DNA of 64,000 bases. Origin: Bradyrhizobium sp. STM 3843. GTDB taxonomy: Bacteria > Pseudomonadota > Alphaproteobacteria > Rhizobiales > Xanthobacteraceae. The translations under genes were made by a program, and so were the position numbers. Location of the stretch: positions 34,645 to 98,644 of the forward strand of contig NZ_CAFK01000257.1 of the NCBI RefSeq assembly GCF_000239815.1, in the 5' to 3' direction. Positions within the stretch are counted from its first letter, which is position 1. Every line of letters starts with the position of its first letter. The notes under the pieces were generated by a model, which saw only the letters and a program-made list of their open reading frames with translations, did not search any database and was not told the origin of the DNA. Below are positions 26,386 through 36,069 of this stretch, piece after piece.

Positions 26386-27810
26386 ATGCACCAGATCCGG
26401 TTGATCCGCTCCAGCACGTTCCTTTGGGCCCTGGCCGTGGCGGCCGCCTTCGCGCTGTTCGTGGTCGCGTTGTTTTCATACATCTACTGGCAGCTCGATG
26501 GTTATCTGGTCGCGCGATCCGATCGCATGATCACCACGCAGATCAGCTTCATCGCTGACCTCCCGCCCGCTCGGCGTATCAGCGCCATCGCGGATCACCT
26601 CGCGCAGGATTCGAGGGGCGTGCAGTACGCGGGACTGTTCGATGCCGCCGGCACCCGCCTTGCCGGCAACATCGATCGGGTACCGCGCGAGCTGGGACTA
26701 GATGGAGCGGCGCAGGGCGTGCGGCTCGATCTGTTCAAAAAGCCGGGGGGACATCCGCCGGTCGTCAGAGTGGTCGGCACGCGTCTGGATGGCGGCGATG
26801 TCCTGGTGATGGGACGGAACGTCGATGAGACGCACGAGATATCGAGCGTGGTCGGCCAGGCCTTGGCCCTGGGCTTGCTGCCGGCCTTAGGCCTCTGCCT
26901 GCTCGCCGGTGCGTGGCTGAGCTTGCGTGCCCAGAGACGCGTGGAGGAGGTCAACCAGCGGGTCCAGCGCATCGTGGCCGGCGAGCTGCGCGAGCGGCTC
27001 CCGGAGGGTGGAACGGACGACCCGTTTGCACGGCTGGCCAGGATCGTCAACGGCATGCTCGACGAGATGGAGATGATGATCAGTGCGCTCGCCGGCGTTG
27101 GCAACGACATTGCTCATGATCTCAGGACCCCGCTGACGCGCGTCCGCCTGGCGCTGGAGCGCGGGAGGACGCATGCGGCAACGCTGCAAGAGTTCCAGGA
27201 CATTACGGACAAGGCCATCGGCGGCATCGACCAGTCGCTCTCAATCGTCACGGCCTTGCTGCGCCTGACCGAGATCGAGAACAGTCGCCGCATGGCAGGT
27301 TTTGGCGACGTCGCGCTCGACGAGATCCTGCGGGAAGTGTGCGACGTCTACGAGCCGATCGCCGAGGACAAGCGTGTCGGGCTCGGCGTCGTCAACGAGC
27401 GCAATGTGAAAGTATGGGGTGACCGGGACCTGCTGTTCGAGGCGGTCGCCAATCTCGTCGACAATGCCATCAAGTTCACGCCGTCGGGCGGACGGGTGGA
27501 GCTCACTCTGGAAGCTGAGGACGACACGGCGCTGGTGCGCGTGAGCGATACCGGACCCGGCATCAGCGAGCAGGAGCGCGAGGCGGTGCTGCTGCGGTTC
27601 TACCGCTCCGACAAGATGCGCCATACGCCGGGCGTCGGGTTGGGGCTGAGCCTGGTGGCTGCAATCGTCAAGCTGCATGGTTTCCGGCTGGTCATTGGCC
27701 CCGCTCCCGGCGGGCGGATCGAGATCCTTGCCTGGACCGGGAGGGCGGGCAAGCCCGTCACGCACCGGTCGCGGACGTTGCTGCACGCAGACGCGAGCCA
27801 GATGGAATGA
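26386..27810 (+). CDS. Membrane sensor histidine kinase
   Basis: A 474-residue kinase; a GTG one codon earlier could also start it. Membrane segments lie at about 11-35 and 157-180, enclosing a periplasmic sensor of about 120 residues. HAMP is at 182-232, the phosphorylated His is H244 in GNDIAHDLRTPLTR, and the ATPase domain has the N box LVDNAIKFTP, G1 DTGPGISEQE and G2 GVGLGLSLV. It pairs with the response regulator upstream. The signal is unknown; a role in sensing a toxic compound exported by the RND pump is likely from position. Confidence 0.92.
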   Translation: MHQIRLIRSSTFLWALAVAAAFALFVVALFSYIYWQLDGYLVARSDRMITTQISFIADLPPARRISAIADHLAQDSRGVQYAGLFDAAGTRLAGNIDRVPRELGLDGAAQGVRLDLFKKPGGHPPVVRVVGTRLDGGDVLVMGRNVDETHEISSVVGQALALGLLPALGLCLLAGAWLSLRAQRRVEEVNQRVQRIVAGELRERLPEGGTDDPFARLARIVNGMLDEMEMMISALAGVGNDIAHDLRTPLTRVRLALERGRTHAATLQEFQDITDKAIGGIDQSLSIVTALLRLTEIENSRRMAGFGDVALDEILREVCDVYEPIAEDKRVGLGVVNERNVKVWGDRDLLFEAVANLVDNAIKFTPSGGRVELTLEAEDDTALVRVSDTGPGISEQEREAVLLRFYRSDKMRHTPGVGLGLSLVAAIVKLHGFRLVIGPAPGGRIEILAWTGRAGKPVTHRSRTLLHADASQME

Positions 27811-27870
27811 GCCAAGTGACTCCCGATGCTTTCGAGATCAATCAGCTGGCCTGGACTATAGGAGTGACCA

Positions 27871-28794
27871 ATGCAGACTAGCCATGACGTCGTGAGGCAC
27901 GATCCAGTTGCCATGCCGGCCGTATCGGTGTCGACGCCGTTCCTCGCCGCCTATGCCGCGACCATCAGGCACTTCGACCTGCTCGAGCCGGGTCAGGAGC
28001 AGCAGCTGGCACGTCGCTGGCAGGAAACGCGGGACCGGCGCGCCACGGATGTCCTCGTCACCAGTCATCTTCGGCTCGCCGCCAAGCTGGCGCGAGGATA
28101 CAAGGGATACGGCCTGCCTCTGGTCGATCTGATCGCGGAAGCGAATCTCGGCCTCGTGATCGCTGCGTCACGCTTCGAACCCGGCCGTGGCGCGCGATTC
28201 TCCAGCTATGCGATCTGGTGGATCAAGGCCACCATTCACGAATACATCCTGCGGTCCTGGTCCCTGGTCAAGATCGGGACGACAGCTGCGCAGAAGAAGC
28301 TGTTTTTCAAGCTTCGCGGCGAGATCAGGAAAGCCACCGGCAGCGTGATGGCAGGGCTCACGCCCGACGTCGCCGAATTGATCGCCGGGAAGCTCGAGGT
28401 GACGGCGCGCGAGGTGATCGAGATGGACGCGCGACTCAATGGTGACATGTCGCTGAACGCGCGCGTCGGGGACGAGGACAGTGGAACCGAGCTGGAAAGC
28501 CTCCTGGTTGATGGGGCACTCGACGCGGAGACGATGCTGGCCGATCACGAGCAGACGGAGCAGCGCAGCAAGGCCTTGCGGGTTGCGCTGGACGGGCTTG
28601 CGGCGCGGGACCGTCGTGTCTTCGAAGCGAGGCGGCTGACGGAATGTCCGATGACGCTCGATCAGCTCGCTAGGGAGCTGTCCATATCCAGCGAGCGCGT
28701 CCGGCAGATCGAGATCCGCACCTTCGCCAAGGTCAAGCGGGCCGTCATGCTCGCCGCGCGGGATATGCCGCGCGCCGCCGCGTGCAGCGACTGA
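27871..28794 (+). CDS. RpoH-type (sigma-32 family) sigma factor
   Basis: A 307-residue sigma factor starting after an AGGAGTGACC ribosome binding site. Region 2 carries RFSSYAIWWIKATIHEYILRSW, followed by the RpoH box QKKLFFKLR at 141-149, where most RpoH proteins have QRKLFFNLR. Region 4 has the helix-turn-helix LARELSISSERVRQIEIRTFAKVK. It directs core RNA polymerase to heat-shock-type promoters. Rhizobia often have several rpoH copies, so this is probably an accessory one, tied to the two-component system and RND pump in this cluster. Confidence 0.88.
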   Translation: MQTSHDVVRHDPVAMPAVSVSTPFLAAYAATIRHFDLLEPGQEQQLARRWQETRDRRATDVLVTSHLRLAAKLARGYKGYGLPLVDLIAEANLGLVIAASRFEPGRGARFSSYAIWWIKATIHEYILRSWSLVKIGTTAAQKKLFFKLRGEIRKATGSVMAGLTPDVAELIAGKLEVTAREVIEMDARLNGDMSLNARVGDEDSGTELESLLVDGALDAETMLADHEQTEQRSKALRVALDGLAARDRRVFEARRLTECPMTLDQLARELSISSERVRQIEIRTFAKVKRAVMLAARDMPRAAACSD

Positions 28795-28873
28795 ATACGT
28801 TTTCATTTGAACGGAGGCCAGGCCGTCCTCACTTGTCGACGATCTCGCGTCATTTTGCTTCAGGCAGACCATC

Positions 28874-31800
28874 ATGGGAATTGTTCGCTTCGCGCTGCGG
28901 CTTCCGCACACATTCTATGTGCTTGCGGCGCTGATCCTGTTCCTCGGCGTCATTGCGATCCGCGCGATGCCAACAGACATTTTTCCGGAGATCCGGATCC
29001 CCGTCGTCACGGTCATCTGGAGCTACACCGGCCTCTCGACGCCGGAGATGGAGCAGCGCGTCAGCACCTATAGCCAGTATTCGATCAGCGCAAATGTCAG
29101 CGGCATTAAGAATATCGAGGCGCAGACCCTCAACGGCCTATCGATCCAGAAGATCTACTTCCAGCCGGACGTCAATCTCGATCTCGCAATCTCGCAGATC
29201 GTCTCGGCGACCAACGCCATCCGCGCCCTGATGCCACCAGGCATCCAGCCGCCGATCATCGTGCAGTTCAATGCCTCGAGCGTGCCTGTGCTTCAGCTGA
29301 GCCTCGAATCGAACAGCCTGAACGAGCAGCAGCTCTACGATTTCGGCATCTATCGGGTGCGTCAGCAACTGGCTCCCGTTCCGGGCGTGACCTTGCCCAC
29401 GCCTGCCGGCGGCAAATACCGCCAGATCATGGTCGACATCGATCCGAACAAGCTGCTATCGCGCGGATTGACGCCGCTCGACATCGTCAACGCGGTGAAC
29501 ACGCAGAATCTGACGTTGCCGACCGGCACGACCAAGATCGGCGATACCCAGTACACCGTTCGTACCAACGCAACGCCGGCGACGGTCCAGGACCTCAACA
29601 TGATCCCGGTCAAGTTCGCGAACGGGGCAACGATCTTCCTGAAGGACGTCGCCCAGGTCCGCGACGGCGCCCAGGTCCAGCAGAACATCGTGCGCGAGGA
29701 CGGCCACCGCGCCGTCCTGCTCAGCGTCATCAAGAACGGCAATGCGTCCACGCTCGCCGTGGTCAACGGCGTGAAGGCGGCCCTGGCGTCGATCCGCGCA
29801 TCGGCGCCGGCGGGGCTGAAGATCAACGAGCTGTTCGACCAGTCAATCTTCGTCACCCACTCGGTTGATGGCGTGCTGCGCGAAGGCGCGATTGCGGCCG
29901 GCCTGACGGCGCTGATGATCCTGGTGTTCCTGGGATCTTGGCGATCGACGCTGGTCGTTCTGATCTCGATCCCGCTGGCGATGCTGTCCTCGCTGATCGT
30001 CCTGTATTTCCTCGGCGAGACCCTCAACACGATGACGCTCGGCGGCCTCGCTCTTGCGGTCGGTATCCTCGTCGACGATTCGACCGTGACGATCGAGAAT
30101 ACGCACCGGCTCTGGACCGAGGAAGGAAGGCCGCTACCGGAGGCGACTCTGCACGGCGCCGCCGAGATCGCGGTGCCGACGCTGGTCTCGACGCTCGCGA
30201 TCAGTTGCGTGTTCATCTCGGTCGTGTTTCTGGAGGGCCCGGCCAAATATTTGTTTACGCCGCTTGGCCTTGCGGTGGTGTTCGCGATGCTGGCGTCCTA
30301 CGGGCTATCGCGGACGCTGACGCCGATCACCATCGGCTTGCTGCTGAAGGGCGAGCGGCGTCATGGCGCGAGCGATCGCCCGTCGGGCATCTTCGCGCGT
30401 GCCTCCGCCGCGTTCGAGCGCGGGTTCGAGCGCCTGCGGGATGGCTATTCCGATCTGCTGCTGGAATTGCTGCGGCATCGGGTGATCATACCCGTAGTTG
30501 CCGTGCTGGTGCTCGCGCTCGGAGCCACCATGTTCGTCTATGTCGGCCGGGACTTCTATCCCGTGATCGATGGCGGCCAGATCCAGCTCCATGTTCGCGC
30601 GCCCGCGGGCACCCGGATCGAGCGTACGGAGGCGATCTTCCAAGCGGTCGAGGACAAGATCCGCGACGTCATTCCGGAGCACGATCGGGCGCTGATCGTC
30701 GACAATATCGGCCTGCCAGCGCGTGCCTACAACCTCGCTTTCACCGACGGCTCGACGATCGGGGTGAACGACGGCACCATCCTCGTGTCGCTGAAGGAAG
30801 GGCACAAGCCGACTGCGGACTACATCAGGAAGCTGCGGCAGGTGCTGCCGTCGGCATTCCCGGAGGATATCTTCTATTTCCAGCCGGCCGATATCGTCAC
30901 GCAGATCCTCAACTTCGGTCTTCCGGCCCAGATCGATGTTCGTACGGTTGGTTACGGCAACAACAATCTGGCCGTCGCCAAGGAACTGCAGAAGAGTCTC
31001 GCCGCGATCCCCGGCGTCGTCGATGCGCATCTGCAGCAGGAGGTCGACGCTCCCGCATTCTATGCCGACATCGACCGGACGCGCGCGGCACAACTGGGCC
31101 TCAATGCCAGCACGGTGGCGACCAATATCAATGTCAGCCTCAGCTCGTCGGCGCAGGTCTCACCGAATTTCTGGACGGATCCGACATCGGGCATCCCCTA
31201 TTACCTGGCGGTGCAGACGCCTGAATACAGGGCAAATTCGCTGAATGCCCTAGGCAACACGCCGGTGTCGGCCTCGCTCGCCGCAAGCGGGCAGACGGTG
31301 CCCGGCCTGCTCAGCAATGTCGCGACCTTCAAGCGAGGCACCGTTCCAACCAATTCGAACCAGGCCAATGTCCAGCCGGTCTACGACGTCTATGCGAGCG
31401 TGCAGGGCCGCGATCTCGGCAGCGTCGCGGCCGACATCGAGAAGGTGACGTCCACGCTGCAGAAGCAGCTCCAGCCCGGAAATTCGGCTCAGGTTCTGGG
31501 GCAGATCCAGAGCATGCATCAGTCGTTCCGCGATCTCGGACTCGGACTGCTGTTCGCGGCGATCCTCGTCTACCTTCTGATGGTCGTGAACTACCAAAAC
31601 TTCGGCGATCCCTTCGTCGTCATCCTGGCGCTGCCGGCGACATTCTGCGGCATCGTGACGATGCTGTTTGTCACCGGGACGACGCTGAACGTGCCATCGC
31701 TGATGGGTGCGATCATGGCGATCGGTGTTGCCTCCGCAAATTCCATCCTGCTCGTGACGTTTGCGCGCGACGAGCAATTGAAGGGGCACTCCGCGTTCCA

Positions 31801-32056
31801 GGCGGCGTTGAGCGCGGGCCGGACGCGTATCCGGCCCGTGTTGATGACCGCGGCGGCGATGATCGTTGGCATGATTCCGATGGCGATCGGCGGGCCCGGC
31901 GAGGAGCAGAATGCCGCGCTCGCGCGGGCGGTCATCGGCGGCCTGCTGTTCGCAACCCCGACCACCTTGCTGATCGTGCCTTATCTGTTCGCGGTGCTGC
32001 GCAAGGGCAACGACGGCAAGCCTCGCCACGGCGTATTCGAGGAGCAACCGGAATGA
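28874..32056 (+). CDS. RND efflux pump, inner-membrane subunit
   Basis: A 1060-residue proton-driven pump. It has the usual duplicated plan: TM1 at 10-30, a large periplasmic loop, a TM2-6 block with the proton-relay motif AVGILVDDSTVTIEN, and then the second half with its own loop and TM7-12. The double Asp of TM4 (VDDS) is present. The first periplasmic domain is hydrophobe/amphiphile (HAE)-like rather than metal-type by appearance. The stop overlaps the adaptor start (ATGA). Pump before adaptor is the reverse of the common gene order. Confidence 0.92.
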   Translation: MGIVRFALRLPHTFYVLAALILFLGVIAIRAMPTDIFPEIRIPVVTVIWSYTGLSTPEMEQRVSTYSQYSISANVSGIKNIEAQTLNGLSIQKIYFQPDVNLDLAISQIVSATNAIRALMPPGIQPPIIVQFNASSVPVLQLSLESNSLNEQQLYDFGIYRVRQQLAPVPGVTLPTPAGGKYRQIMVDIDPNKLLSRGLTPLDIVNAVNTQNLTLPTGTTKIGDTQYTVRTNATPATVQDLNMIPVKFANGATIFLKDVAQVRDGAQVQQNIVREDGHRAVLLSVIKNGNASTLAVVNGVKAALASIRASAPAGLKINELFDQSIFVTHSVDGVLREGAIAAGLTALMILVFLGSWRSTLVVLISIPLAMLSSLIVLYFLGETLNTMTLGGLALAVGILVDDSTVTIENTHRLWTEEGRPLPEATLHGAAEIAVPTLVSTLAISCVFISVVFLEGPAKYLFTPLGLAVVFAMLASYGLSRTLTPITIGLLLKGERRHGASDRPSGIFARASAAFERGFERLRDGYSDLLLELLRHRVIIPVVAVLVLALGATMFVYVGRDFYPVIDGGQIQLHVRAPAGTRIERTEAIFQAVEDKIRDVIPEHDRALIVDNIGLPARAYNLAFTDGSTIGVNDGTILVSLKEGHKPTADYIRKLRQVLPSAFPEDIFYFQPADIVTQILNFGLPAQIDVRTVGYGNNNLAVAKELQKSLAAIPGVVDAHLQQEVDAPAFYADIDRTRAAQLGLNASTVATNINVSLSSSAQVSPNFWTDPTSGIPYYLAVQTPEYRANSLNALGNTPVSASLAASGQTVPGLLSNVATFKRGTVPTNSNQANVQPVYDVYASVQGRDLGSVAADIEKVTSTLQKQLQPGNSAQVLGQIQSMHQSFRDLGLGLLFAAILVYLLMVVNYQNFGDPFVVILALPATFCGIVTMLFVTGTTLNVPSLMGAIMAIGVASANSILLVTFARDEQLKGHSAFQAALSAGRTRIRPVLMTAAAMIVGMIPMAIGGPGEEQNAALARAVIGGLLFATPTTLLIVPYLFAVLRKGNDGKPRHGVFEEQPE

Positions 32057-33321
32057 GCGACGTTCGTGTACGGAACGATGACGAGGCGAGAGACCGCCCC
32101 GGGGCTGAAAGCCTCCGGATCGTTGAGCTGCCAGGTAAGCGCGCGCGATCCGGACGCCGTTACGGCGGCGCGCTGCTTGGCGGAGGCGTGCTCCTGCTGC
32201 TGGCAGGTGGCCTCGGCATTGGTGGCTGGCGGCATTATGAAGCGGCGAGTGATGTAGCCGCGGTGGCGGAACAGGCTCGAACCGACATTCCGGAGGTTCG
32301 GGTAGCGACTGTCCAGTCCAGCGGCGACTTCATGAAGGTGAGCTTGCCGGCGACGACGACCGCGTTCGAGGCGGCCAACATCTTCGCGCGGACCAGCGGC
32401 TATATCGAGAAGCGCTATGTCGACATTGGCGATCGGGTGAAAAAGGGCGATCTGCTCGTGGAGATCACTGCGCCCGAGCTGGACCAGCAGATCGCACAGG
32501 CGCAGGCGACGCTTGCCCAGGATCAGGCCGCGCTCCAGCAGGCGCAGGCGAGCCGGGAGCTCGCCGACGTCACCAATACGCGCGACAGCAATCTCGTCAA
32601 GCAAGGTTGGCTCACGGCACAGCAGGGCGACAACGATCGTCTCACCCTGCGCGCGCAGCAGGGGGCAGTGGGCGTCGCGCAGTCGAACATCACGGCGCAA
32701 GAGGCGCAGATTCGCGTCCTCCAGCAGGAGAAGTCCTATCAGCGTGTGGTGGCGCCGTTCGATGGCGTCGTCACGCAGCGCAACGTGGACAATGGCAGCC
32801 TGGTTCAGGCGGGGTCGACCTTCATGTTCACGCTGATGCATTCCAACGTGATCCGAACCCAGGTGTTCGTGCCGCAGGACGAGGCATTCGGCGTCGGCCC
32901 GGGCGTCGATGCGGACATTCGCGTCCCCGAGATTCCGGGGCGGACGTTTGCCGGCAAGGTCACACGGATCGCGACCGCGCTGCAGCCAGGGAGCCGGACA
33001 CTGCTGACCGAGATCGACGTGCCCAATCCTGACGGCCTGCTCAGTCCTGGCATCTATTGCACGGTTGAATTATCGATCCCGCGCAGGACGCCATCCATGA
33101 TGATCCCGTCCGATGCCCTCGTCTTCGATCAGAATGGCCTTCATGTCGCGGTCGTGCGGAATGGCACGGTTCATTTGCAGCAGGTCTCGATCGCTCGGGA
33201 CTATGGCACCACGGTGGAAGTGCGCGACGGCGTACAGCCGGGCGACCAGGTCGTGCTCAATCCGGCGGTCAATCTGGCTGAGGGCGGCAAGGTCACTGTT
33301 CGCAAGATCAAAGTGGGTTAG
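32053..33321 (+). CDS. RND efflux periplasmic adaptor (membrane fusion protein)
   Basis: A 422-residue adaptor with one N-terminal membrane anchor at about 38-58. The lipoyl halves flank a coiled coil: SGYIEKRYVDIGDRVKKGDLL before and VVAPFDGVVTQRNVDNGSLV after, with Gln/Ala-rich helices between at about 135-225. Beta-barrel and membrane-proximal domains follow. It links the pump to an outer-membrane channel. No TolC-like gene is in this window, so the channel must be encoded elsewhere. Confidence 0.92.
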   Translation: MSDVRVRNDDEARDRPGAESLRIVELPGKRARSGRRYGGALLGGGVLLLLAGGLGIGGWRHYEAASDVAAVAEQARTDIPEVRVATVQSSGDFMKVSLPATTTAFEAANIFARTSGYIEKRYVDIGDRVKKGDLLVEITAPELDQQIAQAQATLAQDQAALQQAQASRELADVTNTRDSNLVKQGWLTAQQGDNDRLTLRAQQGAVGVAQSNITAQEAQIRVLQQEKSYQRVVAPFDGVVTQRNVDNGSLVQAGSTFMFTLMHSNVIRTQVFVPQDEAFGVGPGVDADIRVPEIPGRTFAGKVTRIATALQPGSRTLLTEIDVPNPDGLLSPGIYCTVELSIPRRTPSMMIPSDALVFDQNGLHVAVVRNGTVHLQQVSIARDYGTTVEVRDGVQPGDQVVLNPAVNLAEGGKVTVRKIKVG

Positions 33322-33331
33322 GGATCGAACG

Positions 33332-34033
33332 ATGATGCGGATCGCGCTCGCAACGATGATGGTTCTGCTGCTCGGCGGTTCTCCGGGCCTGGCTCAGGTC
33401 GCAACGACCGGAAGCACGGCCATGGATCTGCCGACGGTGCCGGGCGCAATCGTGATCTCGCCGCTGAACAGTCCGGGGCCGTTTTCCGCGACCACTGTGT
33501 CGGGTGCGCCGGATACGACGTTGGCGCCAGTCCCCCTCGCGTTGGACCCGACCACGCCGGGAACAGTGGTCGGCTGCGCTCCATCATCGTCATCGCCAAC
33601 GCCGGTGCCGGCGACTCCGACCGTATCGCCCACGGGCGTTTCGACATCGGGCATCGCGGCGCCGATCCTGCCGGTTACGGGACAGAACGGCAGCTCCATC
33701 GGGACGATCGCCGCGGCTGCGCCTGAGGGAACGGGTGCGACGGTGGTTTGCAGTTCAACGCCGGGAGGGCAGGTGATGAGCGCTGCGTCTCTACCGCTGT
33801 CGATTCCGCAGGTCCCTGCAAGCCCGGCGCCTGGCACGATCCTCGCGGACACCAGCGGCGGTGGCGGGACGGGCATAGACCCGAATGCCGCTGTCGCGCC
33901 CAGCCCGAACAGCTCGGCTTGCGCGGAAGGCGTCTCGATGAATTTGGCCTCGCCCGCGACGGTGCTGCCGGCCAACGCCTCAGGCGCGGCGCCAACACCG
34001 GGTGTATCGCCGATCCTGCCGCCAGGATGCTGA
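33332..34033 (+). CDS. Secreted Pro/Ser/Thr/Ala-rich protein of unknown function
   Basis: A 233-residue protein starting 10 bases after the adaptor stop. A signal peptide is clear (MMRIALATMMVLLLGGSPGLA, cleavage near residue 22). The mature chain is low in charged residues and rich in Pro, Ser, Thr, Gly and Ala, with repeated TPxxxSP-like stretches and four Cys residues, including the C-terminal PPGC. I do not recognise the family. Its position as the last gene of the efflux operon suggests an envelope or surface role; a disordered cell-wall-facing linker is one possibility. Confidence 0.7.
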   Translation: MMRIALATMMVLLLGGSPGLAQVATTGSTAMDLPTVPGAIVISPLNSPGPFSATTVSGAPDTTLAPVPLALDPTTPGTVVGCAPSSSSPTPVPATPTVSPTGVSTSGIAAPILPVTGQNGSSIGTIAAAAPEGTGATVVCSSTPGGQVMSAASLPLSIPQVPASPAPGTILADTSGGGGTGIDPNAAVAPSPNSSACAEGVSMNLASPATVLPANASGAAPTPGVSPILPPGC

Positions 34034-34190
34034 GCCCATCATATTCCCGGGCGCAGCTTGCGGACTTGGCCATCCGGTGCGGACATCGTTGCAGCATCCC
34101 AAATTTCCAATCCACCATGACGGCCTTGTTGTCCCTGACCATGGTGCAGCCGGCCAGGCCTCGGGTCACGGCATGGCCGTGCATCGTCTT

Positions 34191-34312
34191 TCACGCTTCC
34201 ACCTCCGCGGCGAAGGGCTCCGGTCCGCACAGGAAAACGTGCCGCTGATCGAGGCCGGGGACCAGCGCATGGATCATCGACGTGTCGAAACGCCCTGTGA
34301 GGTCGTGCGTGC
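34191..34312 (-). pseudogene. C-terminal fragment of a ferredoxin/flavodoxin-NAD(P)H oxidoreductase
   Basis: Downstream of the minus-strand ATPase, about 38 residues read LTGRFDTSMIHALVPGLDQR followed by HVFLCGPEPFAAEVEA. The CGPEPF motif marks the NAD(P)H-binding end of ferredoxin-reductase-like flavoproteins. The FAD domain and most of the NAD domain are absent, and no start codon belongs to this piece. It is a remnant of a redox gene that once followed the ABC operon. The rest of 34034-34190 holds nothing recognised. Confidence 0.6.
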
Positions 34313-35185
34313 TCAGAGGACGTCGGCGATGGAATGGCCCTGGAACTCGATGCCGAGGCCCTGCATACCGAGATCGGTGATCTCGCCTCCCATCGCCTTC
34401 AGGCTTTCCTCGCGGATCAGCGACATCAGGCCGCGCCGTAGCGCCAGGAACTCCGACGACATCATCATCGATTGCTGGCGCGGCCGCTCCAGAGGGATCC
34501 TGATCTCGGCCTTGATCGAGCCGGGGCGGGCGGTCATGCAATAGACCCGGTCAGACAGGAAGATCGCCTCGTCGATGTCGTGGGTGACAAACAGCACGGA
34601 GATCTTCAGCCGCTGCCACATGTTGGTGAGGATCTGTTGCATGATGATCCGGGTCTGCGCGTCGAGGGCCCCGAACGGCTCGTCAAGCAGCAGCACCTTG
34701 GGACCGGTGGCGAGCGCACGCACGATGCCGACGCGCTGCTTCATGCCGCCGGACAGCCGCTCTGGATAGTGGTTCTCGAACGCCTCCAGTCCGGCAAGCC
34801 CGAGCAACGTGCGCGCAGCGCGTTCGCGCTCGAACTTCGGCATGCCACCCATCTTCAGTCCGAACTCGACGTTTTCGCGCACCGTCTTCCAGGGAAACAG
34901 CGAATATTGTTGGAACACCATGCCGCGCTCGGCACTCGGGCCGGTCACCGCGCTGCCGTCGACCGTGACGACGCCGCTGGTCGGCTTGAGGAAGCCCGCC
35001 ACCGCGTTGAGCAGCGTCGACTTGCCGCAACCCGACGGTCCGACGATCGAGACGAACTCACCGGGCTCGACATGGATGTGGGTATCGGTCACGGCTTCGA
35101 CCGCGCCGTCGATGGTCTCGTAGCTCAGAGCGAAATTGCGGACCTCGATGTGGCCCTGTCTCGTATCAGGTGCGGCCTGGCTCAT
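34313..35185 (-). CDS. ABC transporter ATP-binding protein (NitT/TauT, SsuB/TauB type)
   Basis: A 290-residue ATPase; the start at 35183-35185 overlaps the permease stop (ATGA), favoured over in-frame upstream starts that run into the permease gene. Walker A is GPSGCGKST, the signature is LSGGMKQRVGIVRALA, and Walker B is VLLLDEPFGALDAQTR. With the permease and binding protein transcribed ahead of it, it forms a nitrate/sulfonate/taurine-type importer. This is the transport arm of the AprAB-like redox cluster. Confidence 0.9.
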   Translation of the reverse strand: MSQAAPDTRQGHIEVRNFALSYETIDGAVEAVTDTHIHVEPGEFVSIVGPSGCGKSTLLNAVAGFLKPTSGVVTVDGSAVTGPSAERGMVFQQYSLFPWKTVRENVEFGLKMGGMPKFERERAARTLLGLAGLEAFENHYPERLSGGMKQRVGIVRALATGPKVLLLDEPFGALDAQTRIIMQQILTNMWQRLKISVLFVTHDIDEAIFLSDRVYCMTARPGSIKAEIRIPLERPRQQSMMMSSEFLALRRGLMSLIREESLKAMGGEITDLGMQGLGIEFQGHSIADVL

Positions 35186-36069
35186 CGCGACCTCCATGGC
35201 ATGACCAATTGTCCGGCGGCGCGGATCACCAGGCTCGAGCCAAGGCCGAGCACGCCGATCGCGATCATGCCGAGCGCGATGTCGGCATATTGGACCAGCG
35301 AGTACGCCTCCCAGGTGAAGTAGCCGATGCCGAACTGGCCCGAGATCATCTCGGCTGCGATCAGTGACACCCACGCGACGCCCATGCCCACGGTGAGGCC
35401 GGTGAAGATATGTGGCAGCGACGCAGGGAAGTAGACCTCGCGGAAGATCGCGGCCTCACGCGCCCCGAGGCATTTGGCGGCGCGCACGAGCACGGGATCG
35501 ACCAATGTCATGCCGTGCAGGGTATTGACCAGGATCGGAAAGAACGAGCCGAGGAAGGTTATGAAGACGATGCTCTGCTCGTTGGTGGGCCACAACATGA
35601 TCGCCATCGGCACCCAGGCGATCGCCGGGATCGGGCGCAGCACCTCCGCCACTGGGAAGACAACCTCGTGCACCAACTTGAAACGGCCCATGATAAGGCC
35701 GAGCGGGACGCCGACCACGGCCGCAAGCGAGAATCCGATGAAGATCCGTCGGCAGCTGAGCAGGATGTGCATCAGGAAATGCGGATCGTGGATCGCCTTG
35801 GTGAAGCTCGCATAGACAGCCAGCGGCGCCGGCACATTGGTGAACTTGACGAAGAAGACGACCCGGTAGGTCGTCAGCAGATGCCAGGCGATCAGGAACA
35901 GGATCAACGATGCCGTGCCGACCAGCAATGACCGCAGCCTGTCCTGGTTCAGCCTGAACCAGCGCAGGGTGCGGGCGGAGAAGGCCGGCCGGCGCGGCGG
36001 GATCGCGGCACCAGGCGCGGCGGATGCCGCGGCCTGGTCGGGCGATGTCATCAAAGCGGGACTGCTCAA
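35182..36069 (-). CDS. ABC transporter permease (NitT/TauT, SsuC/TauC type)
   Basis: A 295-residue inner-membrane permease with a soluble N-terminus of about 45 residues, then six membrane segments. The EAA loop is around AAKCLGAREAAIFREVYFPASLPHI. It is translationally coupled to both neighbours: its ATG overlaps the binding-protein stop by 4 bases and its stop overlaps the ATPase start. A homodimer would form the channel. Confidence 0.9.
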   Translation of the reverse strand: MSSPALMTSPDQAAASAAPGAAIPPRRPAFSARTLRWFRLNQDRLRSLLVGTASLILFLIAWHLLTTYRVVFFVKFTNVPAPLAVYASFTKAIHDPHFLMHILLSCRRIFIGFSLAAVVGVPLGLIMGRFKLVHEVVFPVAEVLRPIPAIAWVPMAIMLWPTNEQSIVFITFLGSFFPILVNTLHGMTLVDPVLVRAAKCLGAREAAIFREVYFPASLPHIFTGLTVGMGVAWVSLIAAEMISGQFGIGYFTWEAYSLVQYADIALGMIAIGVLGLGSSLVIRAAGQLVMPWRSR

